In this document: piece by piece, positions 22,532-29,554 of the stretch
Numbering within the stretch: position 1 is the first letter of the stretch
Layout: each line of letters starts with the position of its first letter
Assembly (NCBI GenBank): GCA_040219575.1
Contig: JAVJSD010000138.1
Span: 1 to 29,636, forward strand
Reading direction: 5' to 3'
Source: JAVJSD01 sp040219575
GTDB taxonomy: Bacteria; Planctomycetota; Planctomycetia; Pirellulales; Pirellulaceae
Length of the DNA stretch: 29,636 nucleotides
Made by a program: the position numbers and the translations under genes
The notes under the pieces: model-generated
The model's database searches: none
Told to the model about the DNA's origin: nothing
Seen by the model: only the letters and a program-made list of their open reading frames with translations

Positions 22532-22539
22532 GTTATAAT
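22532..22539 (+). promoter_or_regulatory. Candidate -10 element GTTATAAT before the radical SAM fusion gene
   Basis: GTTATAAT lies 49 bp before the ATG at 22583, in the 150-bp gap between divergent genes. Only a TTGCCT at 22516 is near a -35 position and it is too close (12 bp). Confidence 0.4.
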
Positions 22540-22582
22540 TCATCAACGCGGAACTTCGGAACACCCCGACCATCGGGAAAAA

Positions 22583-25500
22583 ATGACGCACATCGTACGA
22601 GAACCGCCCCCCTCGCCCCCCTCCCTGCAGGGCGGCCGCTTGGGAGGCTGGTGGCGCACCGACGACGAACATCCCGGCCGCATCGTCTGCGACCTCTGCC
22701 CCCGTGCATGCAGCCTCAAGCCGGGCGACCGTGGATTCTGCTTCGTCCGCGAGAACGTCGAAGGCCAAATGCTGCTGACCACCTACGGCCGCAGCACCGG
22801 GTTCTGCATCGATCCCATCGAAAAAAAACCGCTCAATCATTTCCTGCCCGGCACCAGCGTGCTCTCCTTCGGCACGGCGGGCTGCAACCTGGGCTGTAAA
22901 TTCTGTCAGAATTGGGACATCTCCAAATCGCGCGAAGTCGAGCGACTGAGCGAATCCGCCTCGCCCGAAACCATCGCCGAGGCCGCCCGGCGATTGGGCT
23001 GCCACAGCGTGGCCTACACCTACAACGACCCCATCATCTGGGCCGAATACGCCATCGACACCGCCCGGGCCTGCCGCGCGGTCGGCGTGAAGAACGTGGC
23101 GGTCACCGCCGGCTACATCATGCCCGAGGCCCGGGCCCCCTTCTTCCACGCCATGGACGCGGCGAACGTCGATCTCAAGGCGTTCACCGAGGACTTCTAT
23201 CAAAAGATCACCTATTCGCACCTCGAGCCGGTGCTCGACACGCTCCGCTGGCTGAAGCAGGAAAGCGATGTGTGGTTTGAAATCACGAACCTCATCATTC
23301 CCACGGCCAACGACTCGCCCGACGAGATTCGCGCGATGTGCGACTGGATTCTCGACAGCGTCGGCGACGAAACGCCGCTGCATTTCACGGCGTTTCATCC
23401 CGACTTCCGCATGCGAGACGTTCCCAACACGCCGCACGAAACGCTGTTGGCGGCCTACGACATCGCCCGCCGGCAGGGGCTGAAATACGTCTACGTGGGC
23501 AACGTGTTTGACGCGCAACACGACAGCACCTACTGCCCCGCCTGCGGCGAATTGTTGATCGAGCGCAACTGGCACGAGTTGGGGCAGTACCATTTGCAGG
23601 GCGACGCCTGTGGTCACTGTGGTCATCGCATCGCCGGTCGCTTTCTGGACGAACCCGGCCGGTGGGGCCGCCGCCGCCAACCGGTGCGCATTTCCCAGTT
23701 CACCCCGCCCGCCGCCTCGCAGACGAATCCCTCTTCACCCCCGAAAGCAATCAGTATGTCCCCTCCGTCACCCGCCGAGAGTGAAGCAACTGCGGCATCG
23801 GGCGACGAGGCGCCGCAACTGAACGAAGATCAAAGGCGAAAGATCCACGAGGCGGCATGTCGTCTGGTCGCCGCCGAGATCACCGGCCGACCGGCCGGAC
23901 TCGTCGAAGGCGGCCTGCTGGGGGCGGAACGGCAATTGGTGTCGGGCGCCTTTGTCACGTTGAAGCGACAGGGCCGGCTGCGCGGTTGTTGCGGCAACTT
24001 CGGCAGACCGATGGACCTGCTGTCCGCCTTGACCACCGCCGCCGCGCGTACCGCCACCGCCGATGTCCGCCTGCCGCCCGTTTCTCGGACGGAACTGCCG
24101 CACCTCGAGCTGAGCGTGTCGCTGTTGCACTCCTTTCGAGCCCTGCCCGACGACGCGGCCGAGCGGCGCTCGACATTGGAAATCGGACGCCACGGTCTAC
24201 ACGTGTCACGGGGCGACAAGGCGGGGCTGTTGCTGCCGGTCGTGGCGGTCGAAAGCCAACTCGACGCCGAGGAGTTTCTCCGCCACGTCTGTCGCAAGGC
24301 GGGATTGCCGACGACGGCCTGGGAGGATCCCGCGGCGCGCCTGACGACCTTCGAGGTCGAGTATCTCGACGGGCGATTCGCGGCCGAGGTTTGCGAGCAA
24401 TTCGGCGTCGAAACGCCCTCGCTGTTCACCACCGACGAGACTTCCGCCTTGGCGGCGCACTGCCGTCAGAATCTTCTGGCCCATCTCCGCGGCGCCACGC
24501 CCAACTACTATGCGGCGAGCGTCTCCGATGCGAATGTGCCGGGCGTGATCGTCACAGTTCAACTACCCGACGCGGAGCCCACGCACCTGGTGAAGTTCTC
24601 CATGCGGCCGGGCGTTCCGCTGCAATCGACGTTGTTCTCGCTGGTGGAGTCGGCCGCTACAGGATTGCGAGGCGCCGGGTTGTCGCGGGCGGCGGTCGAC
24701 TCGCTGCGCGTCGGCGTGACGGTGTTGTACGACGCCGCCATGCACGGGGTCGTCGCCGAAGCGGACGTGGCCGGAATCGATCCGAAACGCCGCGCGGTGT
24801 TGGTCGCGGAAGGCGCGAAGTCCGCCTGGGTGTTCGATCCGGCGCAAACCGCTGAGGAGCTAATCGCCGAAGCGGCCCGCTGCGCCGGCGTGGCGGCGCC
24901 GCACTCAGCGAATGTATACAGCCTGGCCGCGCAAAGCAGCGAAGGCGCGTTGTCGCTGACGACGGCGCCCAAGCCGCGCGTCGGCTCGCGCGTCCGCCTC
25001 CCGGGCGTGGCCGGCGCGTTCTACCCCGCCGACGCCGGCGAATTGTCGAAACTCGTCGACGAGTGCCTGGAAGGAGACGCGTGCGAGCCGCAACCCTGGG
25101 CGGCGCTGATGACGCCCCATGCCGGCCTGGCCTATTCCGGCCGCGTCGCCGGGGAGACGCTTCGCCGCGTCGAGTTTCCCGACACGGTGCTGGTCCTTGG
25201 CCCCAAGCATACACGGCAGGGCGTGGAGTGGGCGGTCACACCGCACGAGACCTGGGCCTTGCCCGGCGGCGACGTCGCCTGCGATGTGGAGTTCGCCCGG
25301 CGGCTGGCCGCGGGAATCGATGGTCTCGAGCTCGACGCCGCGGCGCATCAGAACGAACACGCCATCGAAGTCGAACTGCCGCTGATTCGCCGTTTGGCTC
25401 CCGACGCCAAGGTCGTCGGCATCGCGATCGGCGCGGGCGACTTGCCGCGCTGCCGCGCCTTCGCCAAGCAGCTGGCCGACGTGCTGCGCAATGAAGCGAG

Positions 25501-25798
25501 CATGCCGCTGTTGGTAATCTCCAGCGACATGAACCACTTCGCCACCGACGAAGAGAACCGGCGACTCGACGCGATGGCCCTCGACGCGATGCAATCGCTC
25601 GACGCGGAGCAGTTGTACCAGACCGTGACGCGGCATCAGATCAGCATGTGCGGCGTGCTGCCGGCGGTCATCGTGATGGAGACGCTCCGCGAACTGGGGC
25701 GACTCAGCACGTGCGAGAAAACGGCCTACGCCACCAGCGCCGAGGTCAACGGCGACACCAGCCGCGTGGTCGGCTACGCGGGCATACTGTTGGGTTAG
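22583..25798 (+). CDS. AmmeMemoRadiSam fusion: radical SAM, AMMECR1, degenerate AMMECR1-like and MEMO domains
   Basis: One 1071-residue protein carries all parts of the AmmeMemoRadiSam system. Residues 20-370 are the radical SAM enzyme (PflA-like), with the 4Fe-4S motif CNLGCKFC (Cys101, 105, 108), an N-terminal CDLCPRAC cluster, and a C-terminal zinc ribbon (Cys318, 321, 343, 346). Residues 410-600 are AMMECR1: VTLKRQGRLRGCCGNF, ELPHLELSVSLL and IGRHGLHV. Residues 620-785 look like a worn second AMMECR1 unit. Residues 800-1071 are MEMO with its three metal or active-site residues: PHAG (His846), GPKH (His876) and MCG (Cys1023). Normally these are separate genes; their function is unknown. 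The ATG at 22583 has only a weak GGGA upstream. Residues 390-410 form a Ser/Pro linker with an internal Met392. Confidence 0.9.
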   Translation: MTHIVREPPPSPPSLQGGRLGGWWRTDDEHPGRIVCDLCPRACSLKPGDRGFCFVRENVEGQMLLTTYGRSTGFCIDPIEKKPLNHFLPGTSVLSFGTAGCNLGCKFCQNWDISKSREVERLSESASPETIAEAARRLGCHSVAYTYNDPIIWAEYAIDTARACRAVGVKNVAVTAGYIMPEARAPFFHAMDAANVDLKAFTEDFYQKITYSHLEPVLDTLRWLKQESDVWFEITNLIIPTANDSPDEIRAMCDWILDSVGDETPLHFTAFHPDFRMRDVPNTPHETLLAAYDIARRQGLKYVYVGNVFDAQHDSTYCPACGELLIERNWHELGQYHLQGDACGHCGHRIAGRFLDEPGRWGRRRQPVRISQFTPPAASQTNPSSPPKAISMSPPSPAESEATAASGDEAPQLNEDQRRKIHEAACRLVAAEITGRPAGLVEGGLLGAERQLVSGAFVTLKRQGRLRGCCGNFGRPMDLLSALTTAAARTATADVRLPPVSRTELPHLELSVSLLHSFRALPDDAAERRSTLEIGRHGLHVSRGDKAGLLLPVVAVESQLDAEEFLRHVCRKAGLPTTAWEDPAARLTTFEVEYLDGRFAAEVCEQFGVETPSLFTTDETSALAAHCRQNLLAHLRGATPNYYAASVSDANVPGVIVTVQLPDAEPTHLVKFSMRPGVPLQSTLFSLVESAATGLRGAGLSRAAVDSLRVGVTVLYDAAMHGVVAEADVAGIDPKRRAVLVAEGAKSAWVFDPAQTAEELIAEAARCAGVAAPHSANVYSLAAQSSEGALSLTTAPKPRVGSRVRLPGVAGAFYPADAGELSKLVDECLEGDACEPQPWAALMTPHAGLAYSGRVAGETLRRVEFPDTVLVLGPKHTRQGVEWAVTPHETWALPGGDVACDVEFARRLAAGIDGLELDAAAHQNEHAIEVELPLIRRLAPDAKVVGIAIGAGDLPRCRAFAKQLADVLRNEASMPLLVISSDMNHFATDEENRRLDAMALDAMQSLDAEQLYQTVTRHQISMCGVLPAVIVMETLRELGRLSTCEKTAYATSAEVNGDTSRVVGYAGILLG

Positions 25799-25828
25799 GC
25801 ATGCTGTTGGGTTAGGCATGCTGTTGGG
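25784..25828 (+). repeat. 17-bp tandem repeat over the end of the fusion gene
   Basis: ATACTGTTGGGTTAGGC (25784-25800), ATGCTGTTGGGTTAGGC (25801-25817) and a partial third unit (25818-25828). The first unit contains the last codons and the TAG stop (25796-25798) of the fusion gene. The copies repeat that stop signal, consistent with slippage at the gene end. They do not encode anything more. Confidence 0.75.
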
Positions 25829-25852
25829 ATCGTCGTTTGTTACACTTTGGCG

Positions 25853-26899
25853 ATGAAGATCACCGAGATTCGCGCCGTCCAACCGCCTACTCCCGGCGCT
25901 CCCCAGGACTGGCGCACGCAACTGGGGCAGATCGTGGTTGAAGTGCGGACCGACGAGGGGCTCGCCGGCATCGGCGTGGGCGGAGGCGGCAAGGCCGGCA
26001 TTCACGTCGTCGAAACCGTCCTCCGCGATTTGCTGCTGGGCCGCGACGCGGAAGACGTCGAGTCGCTGCATGCCGCGATGTGCCGCCACACGTCGTTCTA
26101 CGGCCAGAAGGGTCTGGTGGTGATGGCCATCAGCGGCGTCGACCTCGCGCTGTGGGACCTGCGCGGCAAAGCGCAGGGATGCTCGGTCGCAAAGTTGCTC
26201 AACCCCGACGCCGACCTTCACCGTTCGCTGCCCACCTACTGCACCGTCTGGGGAGTGGAAAACGCGTTGCAAGCGATCGAAGCGGGGCACAGCGCGATCA
26301 AACTGCATGTCGAACAATTCTCGGTCGGCGGCGATGCGCGGGAGATGGCCGACGTCGTCCGCCGCGTCCGCGACACCTTGGGCCCCGATCATCCGCTGAT
26401 GATCGACGCCTTCGGCAAGTGGGATGTCGCCACCACGCTCCGCGTCGCCGAGGCGGTCGCGCCGCTCGGCGTCGACTGGCTGGAAGAGCCGATTCCGCCC
26501 GACGACTACGCCGGCTACGCCGAACTCGCGGCCCACTCTCTCGTCCCCATCGCCGGCGGCGAGCATGAGTACCTGATCGCCGGATTCCGACGATTGATCG
26601 ACGAGCGGCTCCACGCGGTCCTGCAACCCGACGTCAACTGGTGCGGCGGCCTGACCACGCTGGTCGACATCTACCGCTTGGCGCGGCAGGCCGGCCTGCG
26701 CGTCTGTCCGCATCGCGGCTGCGAACCTTACGCCTTGCCGGCGATCGCCGCGCTCGACGACCAACCGCTGGCCGAATCCGGCCGCACCTGGTTCACGTGC
26801 CTCGAAGGCGCCCCCGCCATCAACGCGGGCCGCATCCAACCAAGCCCCGCCCCCGGCTTCGGCGTGACCATCGACAACACCCTCTGGCAAACGCCGTAG
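25853..26899 (+). CDS. Mandelate racemase/muconate lactonizing enzyme family protein (enolase superfamily)
   Basis: A 348-residue enolase-superfamily enzyme. The N-terminal cap runs to about residue 100 (ISGVDLALWDLRGKAQG is the conserved barrel entry). The barrel has the catalytic KLH motif (Lys150-His152), magnesium ligands Asp185 (MIDAFG), Glu211 (WLEEPI) and Glu237 (GGEHEY), and the Asp260/His287 dyad (LQPD; CPHRG). That set places it with the mandelate racemase subgroup, which removes the proton next to an acid's carboxylate. Sugar-acid dehydratase is likelier than muconate lactonisation. The substrate cannot be read, and KxH rather than KxK is a variant. ATG at 25853 gives MKITEIRAVQ; a TTG two codons upstream is less likely. 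It starts 54 bp after the fusion gene. Confidence 0.88.
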   Translation: MKITEIRAVQPPTPGAPQDWRTQLGQIVVEVRTDEGLAGIGVGGGGKAGIHVVETVLRDLLLGRDAEDVESLHAAMCRHTSFYGQKGLVVMAISGVDLALWDLRGKAQGCSVAKLLNPDADLHRSLPTYCTVWGVENALQAIEAGHSAIKLHVEQFSVGGDAREMADVVRRVRDTLGPDHPLMIDAFGKWDVATTLRVAEAVAPLGVDWLEEPIPPDDYAGYAELAAHSLVPIAGGEHEYLIAGFRRLIDERLHAVLQPDVNWCGGLTTLVDIYRLARQAGLRVCPHRGCEPYALPAIAALDDQPLAESGRTWFTCLEGAPAINAGRIQPSPAPGFGVTIDNTLWQTP

Positions 26900-26946
26900 G
26901 GCGGTCTTCCAGGCCGCTGGCGGAATCGGTATGCATCGCGACGCGC

Positions 26947-26975
26947 TTGTTCAAGGGTACTTGTTGGGATATAAT
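26947..26975 (+). promoter_or_regulatory. Sigma70-like promoter TTGTTC-N17-TATAAT
   Basis: TTGTTC (26947-26952) and a consensus TATAAT (26970-26975) are separated by exactly 17 bases. The start of transcription would be near 26982, about 290 bases before the PhoD-like gene and 25 bases before a small reading frame. This is the best match to a housekeeping promoter in the window. Confidence 0.55.
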
Positions 26976-27006
26976 ATAGATATTGTGCTGTAACTGTATA
27001 TGGAAT

Positions 27007-27084
27007 ATGGAGAACATGACAAATGTAGAGTGGGCAATTGCGGCGGTTTGCGACATGGCCGCTCGTTGGGGAGGCGATCGGTGA
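27007..27084 (+). CDS. Candidate 25-codon leader reading frame
   Basis: ATG at 27007 opens a frame of 25 codons: MENMTNVEWAIAAVCDMAAR then WGGDR, stop at 27082-27084. It begins about 25 bases after the predicted transcription start, and its stop codon sits in the first GGTGAAT heptamer of the hairpin that follows. There is no good Shine-Dalgarno site and I know no homologue. It may be chance; a leader peptide or a small RNA that is not translated are the other readings. Confidence 0.25.
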   Translation: MENMTNVEWAIAAVCDMAARWGGDR

Positions 27085-27169
27085 ATGGGGTGGTGAATCG
27101 ACTCCCAATTCACCGGATACGGCTTACCGGTACCCCGGGGGCGGTGAATTAGGCCGGCGATTCACCACC
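27080..27169. repeat. Nested inverted repeats of GGTGAAT (branched hairpin)
   Basis: Five heptamers: GGTGAAT at 27080, 27092 and 27143, ATTCACC at 27108 and 27160. The outer arms 27089-27100 and 27158-27169 pair over 12 bp, and inner arms 27107-27114 and 27143-27150 pair over 8 bp, giving one long stem-loop. It could be a regulator-binding cluster, a dispersed repeat, or RNA structure in the leader of the PhoD-like gene. Confidence 0.65.
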
Positions 27170-27272
27170 TGCGGTGACGCGGGTTGATCGGGCGCCGAAG
27201 CTGCATTCCAATTGGGAGCGACCGCCCTCCGCGCCACCCCCTTTCCCTACTCACCGATCAAGGAGCGATCCC

Positions 27273-28865
27273 TTGCGACGCAGCTTTCCTCTCTTCGTGC
27301 TGACGCTGTCGTGCGCGCTCGCCCTGAGCGCTTGTGCGCCAAACGCCGACAATCCCGCGGACGACGACACTCCCGCCGCTTCCAACGACTCCCAAGCCAA
27401 TCCCGTCGGCGAAGACGCGGCGGACAGCTCCCCGGCCCACGAGATCTCGCCCGGGACGCTCACGGCCGGGCAGGGAATCATGGTGGGGGGCGTCGATGTC
27501 GATCGGGCCCTCGTGCAGGTGCGGCTCACCAAAACCGACAAACTCGTCGACGGCGATGTGCCCGGCGCGGCGGGCGTCGTTGAGTTCAGCTTGCATCCCG
27601 AGGGGAAAGACGACGGAATGAAGCAGCAGGTCGAGGCGGTCGCCGAACACGACTTCATCGCCCGGGCCAGCTTCTCGGGGCTCGAGCCGAATACCCGCTA
27701 CGTCTGCGAGACGCGACTCGGCTCGGACGCCGATTCGCTCGTCGAGGGCCCGACGGCGACATTCTCGACATTGGCCGGCGCCGAGATCGCCAAGCCCGCC
27801 AAATTCGTCGTCGTCACCGGCATGAACTACGCCAAGTTCCACGGCGACAACCGCATCGACCGCGCAATCCACGTCAAGAACAACAACACCGAATTGCCCG
27901 ATCCTTACGCGGGCGCGGACAAGGAACTCGGCTACCCCGCCTTGAAGTCGATTCTCGACCTGCGGCCCGACTTCTTCGTCGGCACCGGCGACAACGTCTA
28001 CTACGACACGCCCAAGGAGCCCCGCGCCGAGACCATCGCCGAGATGCGGCAGAAGTGGCACGAACAGTTCGTGCAGCCCCGCTATCGCGACCTGTTCGCC
28101 AAGACGCCCACGTACTGGGAGGTCGACGATCACGACTTCCGCTACGACGACTGCGACAACACCACCGACGCCAAGCCTTCACCGGAACTAGGCCAGCGGG
28201 TGATGCTCGAGCAGTTGCCGTACGCCCCGATGGATGCAGAGAATCCAAAAACGTATCGCACGCACCGGGTCAGCAAGGATCTGCAGATCTGGCTGGTGGA
28301 GAATCGCATCTACCGCAGCCCGAATGAGACCGAGGACGGCCCGGAGAAGACGATCTGGGGCGCCGAGCAAAAGGCCTGGCTCAAGCGGACGCTGGCCGAG
28401 AGCGACGCCACGTTCAAGGTGCTCGTCTCTCCCACGCCGATGATCGGTCCCGACGATCTCCGCAAGATCGACAACCATTGCGACGTGGGCGGCTTCCAAC
28501 ACGAGCGCGACGAGTTCTTCGCCTTTCTGGCCGACAACGGCCTCGACCGGGGAAACTTCGCCCTCGTCTGCGGCGACCGCCACTGGCAGTATCACGCAGT
28601 CTTCCCCGGCGGAATTGAAGAGTTCTCTTCCGGCGCCCTAGTGGACGCCAACTCGCGGCCCGGCCGCGCCGCGGGCGATCCCAAGTCGACCGACGCCGAA
28701 GGCCTTATCAAGCAGCCGTACCTGCAAGACCCGCCCTCGGGAGGCTTTTTGATGGTGAGCGTCGCCCCGGCCGAAGGCGATCAGCCCGCCAAGTTGACGT
28801 TCGAACATTTTGACGAACAGGGCGTCTCGCTGAACAAACACGAAAAGACGCCGCCCGGCGAGTAG
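27273..28865 (+). CDS. PhoD-like phosphatase lipoprotein
   Basis: A 530-residue protein beginning at TTG 27273, chosen because AAGGAG (27260-27265) is 7 bases upstream and it starts the signal peptide MRRSFPLFVLTLSCALALSA. The lipobox is LSAC (Cys21), so it is a lipoprotein, followed by a D/S/A-rich linker. The catalytic domain has PhoD metal ligands: VGTGDNVYYD, TYWEVDDHDFRYDD and LVCGDRHWQYH. An N-terminal beta-sandwich (about residues 60-160) precedes it, as in PhoD. Such enzymes cleave phosphate mono- and diesters with iron and calcium, usually under phosphate limitation. A twin-arginine signal is not evident: the n-region has RR but no SRRxFLK. No Pho box is recognised upstream. Confidence 0.85.
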   Translation: MRRSFPLFVLTLSCALALSACAPNADNPADDDTPAASNDSQANPVGEDAADSSPAHEISPGTLTAGQGIMVGGVDVDRALVQVRLTKTDKLVDGDVPGAAGVVEFSLHPEGKDDGMKQQVEAVAEHDFIARASFSGLEPNTRYVCETRLGSDADSLVEGPTATFSTLAGAEIAKPAKFVVVTGMNYAKFHGDNRIDRAIHVKNNNTELPDPYAGADKELGYPALKSILDLRPDFFVGTGDNVYYDTPKEPRAETIAEMRQKWHEQFVQPRYRDLFAKTPTYWEVDDHDFRYDDCDNTTDAKPSPELGQRVMLEQLPYAPMDAENPKTYRTHRVSKDLQIWLVENRIYRSPNETEDGPEKTIWGAEQKAWLKRTLAESDATFKVLVSPTPMIGPDDLRKIDNHCDVGGFQHERDEFFAFLADNGLDRGNFALVCGDRHWQYHAVFPGGIEEFSSGALVDANSRPGRAAGDPKSTDAEGLIKQPYLQDPPSGGFLMVSVAPAEGDQPAKLTFEHFDEQGVSLNKHEKTPPGE

Positions 28866-28932
28866 TGCGTTGGCAGCAAAGGCGCACCAGCCGGGACGAC
28901 GTCCATCGAGAGATTGCGAGCAGCGTATCGCG

Positions 28933-29319
28933 TCAGTCGTCGAGACGTTGCAGGTTTTGATAGCGCGTGGGACCGACGTAGCGGATGTCCTCCAGCGTGG
29001 GATAGGTGCGCGTCGAGATCATCCGCACATCGACGGCGATATAACGCCAGTACGTGGAGGGCGCGACTTGATTCAAGACGCCCTCCTCGTCGGCGGCCTG
29101 CAGGAGCTCGTAAACGAACTGCGCGTCGTTGTAGTCCGTTGATTCGTACTTGGTCGACCAATAGGAATAGTCGGTGTCGAAGAACCAGTATTCGACTTGC
29201 ACCTTGTAGGTCGTCACGCCGATCGCCGTCTGGGCCTGGGCGGTCGAGGCGGCGCTCGAAAAGGCGAGGGCGGCGGCGGTGATCGCGAGCAAGCACAGGG
29301 CGGTCTTGGGGAAACGCAT
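28933..29319 (-). CDS. Small secreted tyrosine-rich protein, function unknown
   Basis: A 128-residue product with a signal peptide (MRFPKTALCLLAITAAALAF, then SSAASTAQAQ with cleavage after AQA or AQAQ). The mature part of about 98 residues is rich in Tyr, Thr and Asp: VEYWFFDTDYSYWSTKYEST and STYWRYIAVDVRMIST. The many tyrosines and alternating polar and hydrophobic residues suggest a beta-rich surface protein. I do not recognise a family. GGAG lies upstream of the ATG at 29319. It converges on the PhoD-like gene with a 67-bp gap. Confidence 0.65.
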   Translation of the reverse strand: MRFPKTALCLLAITAAALAFSSAASTAQAQTAIGVTTYKVQVEYWFFDTDYSYWSTKYESTDYNDAQFVYELLQAADEEGVLNQVAPSTYWRYIAVDVRMISTRTYPTLEDIRYVGPTRYQNLQRLDD

Positions 29320-29490
29320 GGCTCTCTCCGGAACGAGTGAGGAAGGGGCGACTACCCTCGTAGGCGACGTCCGCGCCGATCTGTTACAAACGCGGATTCC
29401 CCGGAGCCGCGGGGTTCATCCCTCGTTGTGCTACACAAGTCTGCATGGACTCCAACAACCTTGCGTAGATCCAATCTCCAGGCCTTCCCG

Positions 29491-29534
29491 TACGGCAGGG
29501 CCCTCATCTTCCTTACGGCAGGGCCCTCATCTTC
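29491..29534. repeat. 21-bp tandem repeat, two copies
   Basis: TACGGCAGGGCCCTCATCTT begins at 29491 and again at 29514; the period is 23 bp. Both copies carry a GGGCCC palindrome. Confidence 0.75.
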
Positions 29535-29537
29535 TTA

Positions 29538-29554
29538 CCCTCCCTCCGGGAGGG
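29538..29554. repeat. CCCTCCC/GGGAGGG hairpin
   Basis: A perfect 7-bp stem with a 3-base loop (CCCTCCC, TCC, GGGAGGG). No T-tract follows, so it looks like a dispersed palindrome. Confidence 0.7.

Larger units (their letters stand above)
26900..27272. other. Intergenic region of 373 bp before the PhoD-like gene
   Basis: It contains a promoter (26947-26975), a 25-codon frame (27007-27084) and nested inverted repeats of a GGTGAAT heptamer (27080-27169), described separately. The first 90 bases after the promoter are AT-rich against the GC-rich surroundings. A Shine-Dalgarno site ends it (AAGGAG, 27260-27265). Confidence 0.6.

Noticed and set aside
21881..22582. Upstream in-frame extension of the radical SAM fusion
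   Set aside because: It runs opposite the TIGR02996/LRR gene. The family starts shortly before CDLCPRAC, so the ATG at 22583 is adequate.
24905..26890. 661-codon minus-strand frame across the MEMO region and the enolase-superfamily gene
   Set aside because: It spans two well-supported plus-strand genes and the gap between them, and shows no recognisable domain.
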